Source: Gemmatimonadota bacterium (GTDB lineage: Bacteria; Gemmatimonadota; Gemmatimonadetes; Gemmatimonadales; GWC2-71-9). From it: a stretch of DNA of 21,538 nt. The DNA lies in assembly GCA_025361465.1 (NCBI GenBank), contig JANYAG010000177.1, positions 1 through 21,538 on the forward strand, given 5' to 3'. Below are positions 1-9,628 of the stretch, piece by piece (the first letter of the stretch is position 1; every line of letters starts with the position of its first letter). A model generated the notes under the pieces. That model was not told where the DNA came from, ran no database searches, and saw nothing but the letters and a program-made list of their open reading frames with translations. Both the position numbers and the translations under genes were made by a program.

Positions 1-141
<141 letters not shown>

Positions 142-335
142 AGAATTCGAAATAGCTCCAGTCGAACAACTGGTTACTACAGTTGTCCGGATTTGGTTGT
201 TTTCAGTATTGTGTTCCCTCGGCGCCACCGCTGAACCGGTGTACGCGTCATCGGGTCCACACTGCCTCCCAAACCTCTCTCTCACCATCACTTGTCAATG
301 AGCAATAGTCCTGCGGCGACGAACTTCATCGCCAG
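142..335 (-). other. 16S rRNA 5' leader (pre-rRNA)
   Basis: This is the predicted transcribed leader between the rrn promoter and the 16S 5' end, about 190 nt. It is more AT-rich than the coding DNA around it. A perfect 7-bp inverted repeat (166-172 with 180-186, ACAACTG/CAGTTGT, 7-nt loop) lies just before the 16S start. A CTGAAAACAACC stretch near 190-205 loosely resembles rrn antitermination boxA regions, but I cannot assign it firmly. Short open frames here are rRNA-leader artefacts. Confidence 0.65.
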
Positions 336-341
336 CCACCC

Positions 342-370
342 ATATTAGACGCATCTTGCTGCTGCGTCAA
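342..370 (-). promoter_or_regulatory. rRNA operon promoter
   Basis: Reading the minus strand, a TTGACG -35 box (370-365) is followed by an exactly 17-bp spacer and a TAATAT -10 box (347-342). This is the closest match to the sigma-70 consensus I found in the window. It sits about 200 nt upstream of the 16S 5' end, as expected of an rrn promoter. Transcription should start near 335. Apart from the box listed for the transporter, I see nothing convincing between 371 and 510. Confidence 0.85.
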
Positions 371-510
371 GGCTTGTGAACTTTCCGGAAACCGCACCGC
401 CGCTATCCTCCGCGACCACCCTCCAGGAACGAGGGACGGCAAACCTAGAAACCCCCGGGTTTCCGCACAAGCCCCGGCCATCCCCCCGCTTCGCCAACCG
501 GCACGACCGC

Positions 511-516
511 TATCTT
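511..516 (+). promoter_or_regulatory. Candidate -10 box for a leaderless SulP transcript
   Basis: TATCTT lies exactly 7 nt before the ATG at 524, which has no Shine-Dalgarno sequence. This places the transcription start at or next to the A of the start codon. I see no good -35 box 16-18 bp upstream. The same box and spacing occur before the ECF sigma gene. Confidence 0.5.
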
Positions 517-523
517 GTCCGCC

Positions 524-2152
524 ATGCCACGCTTCCGCCCGCAGCTCGCCGACGCCATCCAAGGGCTCACCTGGCCCCGGCTGCGAGGCGACCTGACGGC
601 CGGCGTCATCGTCGGCATTGTCGCCCTTCCGCTGGCGATCGCATTCGGAATCGCGTCGGGGGTCACTCCGCGACAGGGGCTGGTGACGGCCATTGTCGCC
701 GGAGCGATCATCGCCGCCCTGGGCGGGTCAAAGGTGCAAATCGGCGGGCCGACCGGCGCCTTCGTGGTCATCGTCGCCAGCGTAATCGAGCGCTACGGCC
801 TCGACGGGCTGCTGGTCGCCACCCTGATGGCTGGGATGATCCTGATCGCGGCCGGCCTGCTCAAGGCCGGTGCCCTCATCCGGTACATCCCGCTCCCGGT
901 CACCACCGGCTTCACAACCGGGATCGCCCTGATCATCGCCACGAGCCAGATCAACGATGCCTTCGGCCTCCGGCTCGCCAAGCTCCCGGCAGCCTTCCTG
1001 CCGAAGGTCTCGCTGCTGCTGCACCAGGGCACCGCGGTGGACCCGTGGGCCCTCGCGGTTGTTGTGGTCACGGTGATGATCCTGCTCACCTGGCCCAGGC
1101 TCCGGACACCGATCCCGGCACCGTTCGTTGCCCTGATCGTGACCACCGTCGCGGTGGCGCTCTTCCGGCTGCCTGTCGAGACGATCGCTTCGCGCTTTGG
1201 CGACTTGCCACGGGGACTTCCCTGGCCGCGCGTCCCCACCGTATCGCTCGAGCGGTTTTCGGAACTCTTCGCCCCCGCCTGCACCATCGCGCTGCTCGGA
1301 GCAATCGAGTCCCTCCTCTCGGCGGTCGTGGCGGATGCCATGACCGGCGGTCGCCATCGCGCCAACACCGAGCTAGTCGCCCTCGGCGTGGCGAACCTGG
1401 CGTCACCGCTCTTTGGCGGCATCCCGGCGACCGGCGCGATCGCCCGCACCGCGACCAACGTGCGGGCCGGCGGCACCACGCCGATCGCCGGCATCACCCA
1501 TTCGATCACGCTGCTCGTGATCCTGCTCGTGGCCGGCCCGCTCGCCGGCCACGTGCCCATGGCCACCCTCGCAGGCATCCTGCTCGTGGTGGCCTGGCAC
1601 ATGGCAGAGTGGCACGCGTTCCGGGATTTGCTGCAGGGTGCCCGACCGGAGGCAGCGGTGCTGTTGACGACCTTTACCTTCACCGTGTTCGCTGACCTGA
1701 CGGTAGGCATCGGCATGGGCATCGCGTTGGCCGCCATCCTCTTTGTGCAACAGATGTCGACCGCCACCCGAGTGATCACCGGCGCGGATGAAGACGAAGA
1801 TGATTCGCACGCCATCCTGCGTCGCGCCTGGTTGCCCAGCGACACCCAGTTGCTCGAGGTGCGCGGGCCGCTCTTTTTCGGCGGCGCCGATCAGCTGCGC
1901 ACCATGCTCGACCTGCTGCCACACCCCCCGCGCGTCCTGCTGGTCGACCTCGAAGCGGCCACCGGACTCGACGCCACCACGACACGGATGCTGGCGGACT
2001 TCTCGCACCGCGGCAGGAAGCACGGCACCCGCGTGATCTTCCTCACCCGCAACGCCACGTCAGCCACGGCGCTGCGGCGGGCAGGGCTGGAACGGGCGCT
2101 GACGGCAGAGCGGGCGGTGGAGCGGACGCGGTCTACGACGTCGGCGGGCTGA
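524..2152 (+). CDS. SulP/SLC26-family anion permease with STAS domain
   Basis: A 542-residue integral membrane protein of the SulP family (sulfate, bicarbonate or other anion transport across the inner membrane). The N-terminus (DLTAGVIVGIVALPLAIAFG) is the typical SulP first helix. Repeated hydrophobic segments run to about residue 410. After an acidic linker (DEDEDD) there is a cytoplasmic STAS domain from about 430 to 525 (LLEVRGPLFFGGADQL, VLLVDLEA). I chose ATG 524 over the in-frame TTG at 515 because it lies 7 nt after a TATCTT box. No ribosome site precedes either codon. The last 20 bp overlap the convergent hmgA gene. The substrate cannot be told from sequence; sulfate and bicarbonate are both possible, and no sulfate-assimilation genes are nearby. 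Confidence 0.93.
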   Translation: MPRFRPQLADAIQGLTWPRLRGDLTAGVIVGIVALPLAIAFGIASGVTPRQGLVTAIVAGAIIAALGGSKVQIGGPTGAFVVIVASVIERYGLDGLLVATLMAGMILIAAGLLKAGALIRYIPLPVTTGFTTGIALIIATSQINDAFGLRLAKLPAAFLPKVSLLLHQGTAVDPWALAVVVVTVMILLTWPRLRTPIPAPFVALIVTTVAVALFRLPVETIASRFGDLPRGLPWPRVPTVSLERFSELFAPACTIALLGAIESLLSAVVADAMTGGRHRANTELVALGVANLASPLFGGIPATGAIARTATNVRAGGTTPIAGITHSITLLVILLVAGPLAGHVPMATLAGILLVVAWHMAEWHAFRDLLQGARPEAAVLLTTFTFTVFADLTVGIGMGIALAAILFVQQMSTATRVITGADEDEDDSHAILRRAWLPSDTQLLEVRGPLFFGGADQLRTMLDLLPHPPRVLLVDLEAATGLDATTTRMLADFSHRGRKHGTRVIFLTRNATSATALRRAGLERALTAERAVERTRSTTSAG

Positions 2153-3326
2153 ACCCACCATCCTGCTGCTCCAGCCAGCTGCGATGGTACGGCAGGTCCT
2201 CGATCGGCATCGCGCTCCGGGCGACATGCAGCGGCTTGAACGAGTCCATCATCACCGCCAGTTCCTTGGTGGCCTTGGCCCCGATGCTCGCCTCGGCCCT
2301 CCCCGGGTGCGGCCCGTGGGCCAGTCCGTCGGGATGATGCGTGATCGAACCGTACTCGATTCCCTTCCGGCTCATGAATTCGCTGGACGCGTAGAACAGC
2401 ACTTCGTCCGAATCGACGTTGCTGTGATTGTACGGCGCGGGGATCGCTTCGGGATCGAAATCGAACGGACGCGGACAGAAGGAGCAGATCACGAAGCCAT
2501 CGCCCTGAAAGGTCTGGTGCACCGGCGGCGGCTGGTGGATGCGGCCGACGATCGGCTCGAAGTCGTGGATGTTGAAGATCCACGGGAAGAAACAGCCGTC
2601 CCATCCCACGACATCGAAGGGGTGATGATCGAGGACCAACTCGTTCAGCGCGTTGTACTGTTTGACGAGCACCGGGAAGTCGCCCCGTTCATCGTGCGGT
2701 GCAACCGCTGTGGGCCGTCGGATATCGCGCTCCGAGTACGGCGCCCCCTCGAGGAGCTGCCCCACATCGTTCAGGTAGCGGCGCGGAAAGCGGATATGCC
2801 CGCGACTCTCGAAGACCAGGAACTTCGGCGCGCCGGCCGCAAGATCCAGCTGCCAACGGTGCGTGATGTTGCGGTGGATCACGACGTAATCGCCGGCATG
2901 GAATGGCAGGTCGCCGAAGACCGACTCGAGCACGCCCTGCCCTTCGACCACATACACCACTTCGTCGGCCTGTGAATTCCGGTAGGCGTGCGGATCCTGG
3001 ATGTCGGGCTCCACCCAGAGCATGGCGATGTCGCTGTTGAACAGCAGCGGCAATCGGTCGAGCGTGGGCGACCCGCCCTTCGGTGCCGCCGAGGTGCGGA
3101 AGTGCCGGTGGCGGAGCGAGGTGTCGACATCCGCCTCCCAGGTAAACCGGCGAATCCGCCGTGCCGACTGGTAGGTGGTCGGGGGATGAATGTGATACAA
3201 CAGCGACGACGTGCCGACAAAGCCTTCGTGCCCCATCAGCTCCTCGGAATAGAGCCCGCCATCGGGACGGCGGAAGACGATGTGGCGCTTGCGAGGAATG
3301 GAGCCAAGGGCGGTATAGAACGGCAT
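2133..3326 (-). CDS. hmgA: Homogentisate 1,2-dioxygenase
   Basis: A 397-residue cupin-fold iron dioxygenase. It opens the homogentisate ring to 4-maleylacetoacetate in the cytoplasm and belongs to the shorter bacterial form of the family. The metal-site region is recognisable: His301 in YNHSNVDSDEV with an acidic residue at 307/308, and His337 in HGPHPG. The 36-residue spacing between the two histidines equals that of the human iron ligands. The ATG shares its A with the TGA of the upstream hpd gene (TGATG), so translation is probably coupled. Substrate assignment rests on both the sequence and the adjacent hpd gene. It is the last gene of the aromatic run, and its 3' end overlaps the SulP gene by 20 bp tail to tail. 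Confidence 0.93.
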   Translation of the reverse strand: MPFYTALGSIPRKRHIVFRRPDGGLYSEELMGHEGFVGTSSLLYHIHPPTTYQSARRIRRFTWEADVDTSLRHRHFRTSAAPKGGSPTLDRLPLLFNSDIAMLWVEPDIQDPHAYRNSQADEVVYVVEGQGVLESVFGDLPFHAGDYVVIHRNITHRWQLDLAAGAPKFLVFESRGHIRFPRRYLNDVGQLLEGAPYSERDIRRPTAVAPHDERGDFPVLVKQYNALNELVLDHHPFDVVGWDGCFFPWIFNIHDFEPIVGRIHQPPPVHQTFQGDGFVICSFCPRPFDFDPEAIPAPYNHSNVDSDEVLFYASSEFMSRKGIEYGSITHHPDGLAHGPHPGRAEASIGAKATKELAVMMDSFKPLHVARSAMPIEDLPYHRSWLEQQDGGFSPPTS

Positions 3327-4453
3327 CAGAGATTTCCCCGCAGCGCCTGTTCGCGCTCGATCGACTCGAACAGCGCCTTGAAGTTGCCGGCGCCGAAGCT
3401 CTTTGCTCCCTTGCGCTGGATGATCTCGTAGAAGAGCGTCGGGCGGTCCTGGACCGGCTTGGTGAAGATCTGCAGCAGATAGCCCTCGTCATCGCGGTCC
3501 ACCAGCACGCCGAGCTCGGCCAGTGGCGCCACATCCTCGTCGATCCTGCCGACGCGGTCGAGCAGGGTGTCGTAGTAGGCCGGCGGCACCTTCAGGAACT
3601 CCACCCCGCGCGCCTTGAGTTGACGCACCGTGGCCACGATGTCATCGGTGGTAATGGCGATGTGCTGCACGCCGGGGCCACGATAGAAGTCGAGGTATTC
3701 CTCGATCTGCGACTTCTTCTTTCCCTGCGCGGGCTCGTTGATCGGGAACTTGATCCGGCCATTGCCGTTGGACATCACCTTGGACATGAGTGCCGAGTAC
3801 TCGGTGCTGATGGTCTTGTCGTCAAAGGTGAGGATGTTGGTGAAGCCGAGCACCCGCTCGTAGAAGCCGACCCAGGCGTTCATCTTGCCCAGTTCGACGT
3901 TGCCCACGCAGTGGTCGACGTACTTGAGGCCGGTGCCCTGCGGCGTGAACGGCGACGTCATCGGCACGAAGCCGGGGAGGAAGAGCCCGCGGTAATTGCG
4001 GCGCTCAACGATCGAGTGCATCGTGTCACCATAGGTCCGGATGGCGGCGGTCACGACCTCGCCATCCGGGTCCTGTGCCACCACCGGCGCCTGATGGCTC
4101 TCGGCACCCCGGGCCATCGCGGCCGCATAGGCCGCCCGGCAATCATCCACCCCGAAGGCCATGTCGCGCACGCCGTCGCCGTGCAGCGCAATGTGCGCCG
4201 CAATCTCCCCTTCGGGCCCAAGCGGCGAGGTCAGCACGAAGCGGAGCTTGTCCTGCACCAGGAGGTAGCTGGCCCGGTCGCGCACGCCGGTCTCCGGGCC
4301 ACGGTAGCCAGCCAGCGTAAACCCGAAAGCGGCCCGGTAGTACAGCGCGGACTGCTTGGCATTGCCGACCCAGAACTCGATGTAGTCGGTGCCGTTGATG
4401 GGGAAGGCGTCATGCGTCTCGTTGGACGCGGTCGCTGTGACGGTCGAGGTCAT
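3326..4453 (-). CDS. hpd: 4-hydroxyphenylpyruvate dioxygenase
   Basis: A 375-residue two-domain vicinal-oxygen-chelate enzyme that converts 4-hydroxyphenylpyruvate to homogentisate with CO2 release. The three iron ligands are visible: His181 (VDHCVGNV), His264 (GVQHIAI) and Glu343 (LFYEIIQR). The C-terminal GAGNFKALFESIEREQ signature of the family is intact. I start it at ATG 4453 because a GAGGA ribosome site lies about 8 nt upstream, overlapping the TGA of the phenylalanine hydroxylase gene. An ATG two codons earlier (4459) is possible but too close to that site. Only 11 nt separate it from the upstream stop, and its own stop overlaps the hmgA start, so it is clearly part of an operon. Confidence 0.96.
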   Translation of the reverse strand: MTSTVTATASNETHDAFPINGTDYIEFWVGNAKQSALYYRAAFGFTLAGYRGPETGVRDRASYLLVQDKLRFVLTSPLGPEGEIAAHIALHGDGVRDMAFGVDDCRAAYAAAMARGAESHQAPVVAQDPDGEVVTAAIRTYGDTMHSIVERRNYRGLFLPGFVPMTSPFTPQGTGLKYVDHCVGNVELGKMNAWVGFYERVLGFTNILTFDDKTISTEYSALMSKVMSNGNGRIKFPINEPAQGKKKSQIEEYLDFYRGPGVQHIAITTDDIVATVRQLKARGVEFLKVPPAYYDTLLDRVGRIDEDVAPLAELGVLVDRDDEGYLLQIFTKPVQDRPTLFYEIIQRKGAKSFGAGNFKALFESIEREQALRGNL

Positions 4454-4464
4454 GAGCATTGTCC

Positions 4465-5403
4465 TCAGAAGGACACCTGAAGGAAACTGGCCAGATCGGC
4501 TTCGCTGATCGCCGGCTCGCCGGGGCTGACGTTGTCGAGCTTGCCGGCCTTGACCCACTCCACCAGCCGGCCGACTTCACTGAAGAGATGATCGAACGAA
4601 TCGACCACGAAGAGCAGCGGCTGGTAGTGATCGATCTCGAAATACTGGTTGACGACCCACTCCAGCTGGAAGGGAAACCGCTGCACCTCCGGGGAATCAA
4701 TGCAGTGGGCCAGTTCGCCGTAGGACGACAGCAAGCCGCTGCCATAGGCCTTGAGCTCGCCCGGCTTGGCGCCCTTCATCAGGCCGAACTCGATCGTAAA
4801 CCAGAAGAAGCGCGCCATCGCCTTGATGACGCTGGTGACATGCGCAACCCGCCGATGGTCATCCGCAATGTCCGCCGCACGCTCCGCCGCCGCACGGGCG
4901 CACTCGCCGAAAGCGACCAGGGTGTCGGCGAAGGCCGGATCGGTGTGCATCGGCACATGGCCGGCGATGTCGTGAAAGATGTCGGGCTCGGGAAGGTAGT
5001 CGAGCACCGCCCCGTCGCGGATCGTGATGGTGGTCGGAAACTCGCGCTGGCGGAGACAGTCGAAGAACTTGTACGCCGGCACGTACCCGCTCACGGCCTT
5101 CGCCCGAAAGCCGGTGAGCGGGGCCATGAAGCGATTGACATCCTCGAGCCGCGGGACCTTGTGCGGATCGAGGTGCAAGGTCGCCAACCCCTCCAGAAAG
5201 CGGTGATTGGCGTAGTGCTGCCAGCGATCGCCCATCCGGGCGTACAACCGCTCCCAGACCTGATGATTCGCCGCCGAGTAGAGCTCGTAGGGCTGGTCGA
5301 TGTAGAGCCGGCCGGCGGCCTTGGCCGCTTCGATGAACGGGGCCTGGGTGGTGGTGAGCCCGGCCAACGCTGCCGAGGGCACTGTTGAGATCTGGCTGGT
5401 CAT
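4465..5403 (-). CDS. phhA: Phenylalanine 4-monooxygenase (aromatic amino acid hydroxylase)
   Basis: A 312-residue pterin-dependent, non-haem iron hydroxylase without the N-terminal ACT regulatory domain of animal enzymes, as usual for bacteria. The iron site is complete: His144 and His149 in FHDIAGHVPMH, and Glu205 in FTIEFGL. The reaction is phenylalanine to tyrosine with tetrahydrobiopterin or another pterin. Start ATG 5403 has a good GGAGG site 7 nt upstream; the longer open frame upstream has no family similarity. Tyrosine-specific activity cannot be excluded from sequence, but the neighbours (hpd, hmgA) favour Phe/Tyr degradation. No pterin-4a-carbinolamine dehydratase gene is in the window. 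Confidence 0.93.
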   Translation of the reverse strand: MTSQISTVPSAALAGLTTTQAPFIEAAKAAGRLYIDQPYELYSAANHQVWERLYARMGDRWQHYANHRFLEGLATLHLDPHKVPRLEDVNRFMAPLTGFRAKAVSGYVPAYKFFDCLRQREFPTTITIRDGAVLDYLPEPDIFHDIAGHVPMHTDPAFADTLVAFGECARAAAERAADIADDHRRVAHVTSVIKAMARFFWFTIEFGLMKGAKPGELKAYGSGLLSSYGELAHCIDSPEVQRFPFQLEWVVNQYFEIDHYQPLLFVVDSFDHLFSEVGRLVEWVKAGKLDNVSPGEPAISEADLASFLQVSF

Positions 5404-5455
5404 CCCCTTGCCTCCCCGATGCTCGCCGGCCTGCCGGACGTTGAATCCACGCTGC

Positions 5456-5461
5456 AATTTA
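5456..5461 (-). promoter_or_regulatory. Possible internal -10 box before phhA
   Basis: The 76-nt gap between aacS and phhA is the widest in the five-gene run. It holds TAAATT on the minus strand (5461-5456), which fits TANNNT and would start transcription about 43 nt before the phhA ATG. No convincing -35 box is 17 bp upstream, so an internal promoter is only a possibility. Confidence 0.25.
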
Positions 5462-5479
5462 ACCGCATTCCCGACCGAC

Positions 5480-7507
<2,028 letters not shown>

Positions 7508-7522
7508 GGCCTGCTGGGTAGG

Positions 7523-8491
7523 CTACCGGCGGCGGAGCAGCACGTCGTCGCTCTGCACCTTGCGACCGATCGCGAGCGTGAGCATTTGCGAGTCATGGCC
7601 GGGCGCCACGACCTGCACGTATTGAATACGACACTTCTTCAGCAAGCGTGGATCGAACTCCAGGCGGTAGAGTCCGTTCCCATCGGTAAAGGCGGTGAAC
7701 GTCGTTCCGATGATCTGCAGGTGAGCCCCAGCGAGGGGAGTGCGGTTGTTGGCCTCGAAGACGCGGCCGATTACGGTTGCGAGCACCGGGGTCCCATCGG
7801 GATTCTTCCCGAGGTCAGGAATTTCCACACAGCTGCCCGCCGCTTCCGGGAAGGAGGGCCGCCACTCCCGGCCGTCCTCGGAAGAGATGCCCGACTTGCC
7901 CATCATGCTCGAGCTGGCACGGGCGCTAGCGGACGGTGCCGCCTCATCGGAGCCGCGGTTCGCTTCCGCCAGCGCCTTGGCCGCCGCGTCGGTGGCCGCA
8001 GGTTGCGCAAGGTGACTCTGCGTCGCCAGCAACTCCCCGAGCGTCGGAAAGTGTGACTGCCGGCTCTCGGGTGCGACTGGATCGGGGTTCGCGGTTTTGT
8101 TTTCCGTCGGAGACTGCTCCGCCGTCCTGGTCGCCCCTGCAGGATCCGGCACAGGATCGGCTGGCGGATGCTCCGGAACGGCCTCCTTCGGGACGGCCGC
8201 GTCGGGACGTTTCGAGTCGGGGCCGAGAATCTGCTCCCGCAATGGCGGTGGTGTGGCCGTCGGCGCCTTCACCTTCGGCTTGGGCGGCGCCGGCAACGGC
8301 ATCCAGATCGGTTGTGGTTCCGAGCCGTCGGGACGGTGCGGTGGCGGCGGTACGCTCGCCCCTTCCGGTGGCCGGAGCAGCAGCAGGGCGATCACCAACA
8401 GGTGGAACAGCGCACTCCCGCCGACGGCCGCCCAACTGGGCTTGCCGCCTTCGACAGGGCGATGAATCTCGAACGGTTCCGCCGGCTTCAC
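7523..8491 (-). CDS. TonB-like membrane protein with carboxypeptidase-regulatory-like C-terminal domain
   Basis: A 322-residue protein of unknown exact role. Residues 1-19 are cytoplasmic, and about 20-39 form one membrane helix containing S26-x3-H30. The same Ser-x3-His spacing is found in the TonB transmembrane helix (Ser16/His20), which contacts ExbB/ExbD. Residues 41-130 are Pro/Lys/Glu-rich, as in a TonB periplasmic spacer. The C-terminal part (about 239-322) does not look like a TonB C-terminal domain. It reads as a CarboxypepD_reg/peptidase-associated beta-sandwich (GRVFEANNRTPLAGAHLQI...TDGNGLYRLEF). The start is GTG at 8491, 7 nt after a TACACT box, with no ribosome site. It heads the aromatic run, 15 nt before aacS. 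Function in signalling or uptake is inference only. Confidence 0.8.
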   Translation of the reverse strand: MKPAEPFEIHRPVEGGKPSWAAVGGSALFHLLVIALLLLRPPEGASVPPPPHRPDGSEPQPIWMPLPAPPKPKVKAPTATPPPLREQILGPDSKRPDAAVPKEAVPEHPPADPVPDPAGATRTAEQSPTENKTANPDPVAPESRQSHFPTLGELLATQSHLAQPAATDAAAKALAEANRGSDEAAPSASARASSSMMGKSGISSEDGREWRPSFPEAAGSCVEIPDLGKNPDGTPVLATVIGRVFEANNRTPLAGAHLQIIGTTFTAFTDGNGLYRLEFDPRLLKKCRIQYVQVVAPGHDSQMLTLAIGRKVQSDDVLLRRR

Positions 8492-8498
8492 GAAGTGG

Positions 8499-8504
8499 AG
8501 TGTA
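8499..8504 (-). promoter_or_regulatory. Candidate -10 box for the TonB-like gene and aromatic operon
   Basis: On the minus strand TACACT (8504-8499) ends exactly 7 nt before the GTG start at 8491, with no Shine-Dalgarno sequence between. This matches the arrangement at the SulP and ECF sigma genes and suggests a leaderless first gene. The -35 region is poor. Confidence 0.45.
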
Positions 8505-8571
8505 GTGGGGCCGGGGCCCGGGCGGGATGCCGACGGGTCCGGGAACGATTCTCCCGGTGCGCCGACCGGGC

Positions 8572-8577
8572 GATATT
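8572..8577 (+). promoter_or_regulatory. Possible -10 box for ypdA
   Basis: GATATT ends 6 nt before the ATG at 8584, which has no ribosome site. It differs from TATAAT at the first T, so it is a weaker member of the group of possible leaderless starts in this window. Confidence 0.3.
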
Positions 8578-8583
8578 GGCAGA

Positions 8584-9615
8584 ATGAACTCCCCGTCGCA
8601 TCTCCCGGCCCTGATCGTCGGCGCCGGACCCATCGGGCTCGCCTGCGCGATCTCCGCGCGACGCGCCGGGGTGGAATCGGTGGTGATCGATGCGGGCGCG
8701 CTCGCCCACTCGATCGTCCGATACCCCATCGGGATGGTGTTCTTCACCACACCGGAACGCCTGGAAATCGGGGGCCACCCGCTGGTGTGCGCCGGGGCCA
8801 AGCCGACCCGGGAAGAGGCGCTCAAGTACTACCGCGGCGTGGCCCGCGCCGAGGGCCTCACGGTGCAGCCGTTCACCCGGCTGGTCACCGCGCGACGTGT
8901 CGATGGAGTGATCCAGTGCACCATCGCGACGCGCTCCGCCACGACGGTCCTCAGCGGTGATCGCCTGGTACTCGCCACCGGCTACTTCGATCATCCGAAC
9001 ATGCTCGGCGTGCCTGGTGAATCGTTGGCACATGTGTCGCACTGGTTCGACGAGCCCCACCTGACCAGCGGTCTTGAGGTGGTCATCATCGGGGGCAAGA
9101 ACTCGGCGATCGAAACTGCACTGCAGTGCTATCGGGCGGGGGCGAAGGTCACCCTCGTGTACCGGCGCGAGGAGTTCAAGCCGAGCGTCAAGTACTGGCT
9201 TCGTCCCGACCTCGACAACCGGATTGCGAGCGGCGAGATCCGGGCCCGGATGGGGGCCACCGTCGTGGCGATTACTACCGACACCGTGGTGATCCGCAAC
9301 GGCGCCGGAGAGGAAGAGCAGCTCCGGGCGGACCGGGTCTACGCGCTGACCGGGTACCACCCGGATTTCGACCTGCTGCGGGATATCGGCATCACCCTGG
9401 AAGAGGCGACCGGCCGACCGGCGCTGAATCCGGAGACGCTCGAATCGAACGTGCCGGGGGTGTATCTCGCCGGAAGTGCCGGCGCCGGTCGGAACACCTC
9501 GGAGGTGTTCATCGAGAACGGTCGATACGATGGCGAGAAGATCTTTGGCGATGCAGGACGTCGCCGAGACGCCGAGGCACGCTACCAAGCGCACTCCAGA
9601 CCGGTGGGCGAATAA
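8584..9615 (+). CDS. ypdA: YpdA-family FAD/NAD(P)-dependent disulfide reductase
   Basis: A 343-residue flavoprotein of the YpdA/Bdr family, which in Firmicutes is linked to reduction of oxidised bacillithiol. The FAD dinucleotide fold GAGPIG is at residues 13-18. The family blocks follow in order: YYRGVAR, ATGYFDHPNMLGVPGE, VVIIGGKNSAIETAL (second nucleotide fold), KPSVKYWLRPD, TGYHPD and the C-terminal SNVPGVYLAGSAGAG with TSEVFIENGRYDG. I chose ATG 8584 because it begins just before the fold and follows a possible -10 box; an upstream in-frame ATG at 8527 adds an unconserved stretch. No bacillithiol biosynthesis genes are nearby, so the thiol substrate is open. It ends 13 nt from the convergent TM2 gene. 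Confidence 0.9.
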   Translation: MNSPSHLPALIVGAGPIGLACAISARRAGVESVVIDAGALAHSIVRYPIGMVFFTTPERLEIGGHPLVCAGAKPTREEALKYYRGVARAEGLTVQPFTRLVTARRVDGVIQCTIATRSATTVLSGDRLVLATGYFDHPNMLGVPGESLAHVSHWFDEPHLTSGLEVVIIGGKNSAIETALQCYRAGAKVTLVYRREEFKPSVKYWLRPDLDNRIASGEIRARMGATVVAITTDTVVIRNGAGEEEQLRADRVYALTGYHPDFDLLRDIGITLEEATGRPALNPETLESNVPGVYLAGSAGAGRNTSEVFIENGRYDGEKIFGDAGRRRDAEARYQAHSRPVGE

Positions 9616-9628
9616 CCAGCCGGAGTGA

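Noticed and set aside
166..186. Inverted repeat before the 16S gene as an intrinsic terminator
   Set aside because: It lies downstream of the rrn promoter and within the leader, so structure or processing of pre-rRNA is more likely.
376..1695. Long plus-strand open frame of 439 codons overlapping the SulP gene
   Set aside because: It is an out-of-frame shadow: Arg/Pro/His-rich, with no recognisable domain. The SulP frame has family motifs throughout.
3161..4480. Long plus-strand open frame antisense to hpd and hmgA
   Set aside because: The opposite strand encodes two enzymes with complete metal sites. This frame is a GC-rich antisense shadow with no domain.
7523..8491. Calling this gene a standard tonB
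   Set aside because: The N-terminal helix and spacer fit, but the C-terminal domain reads as a carboxypeptidase-regulatory-like sandwich, so the symbol was not used.
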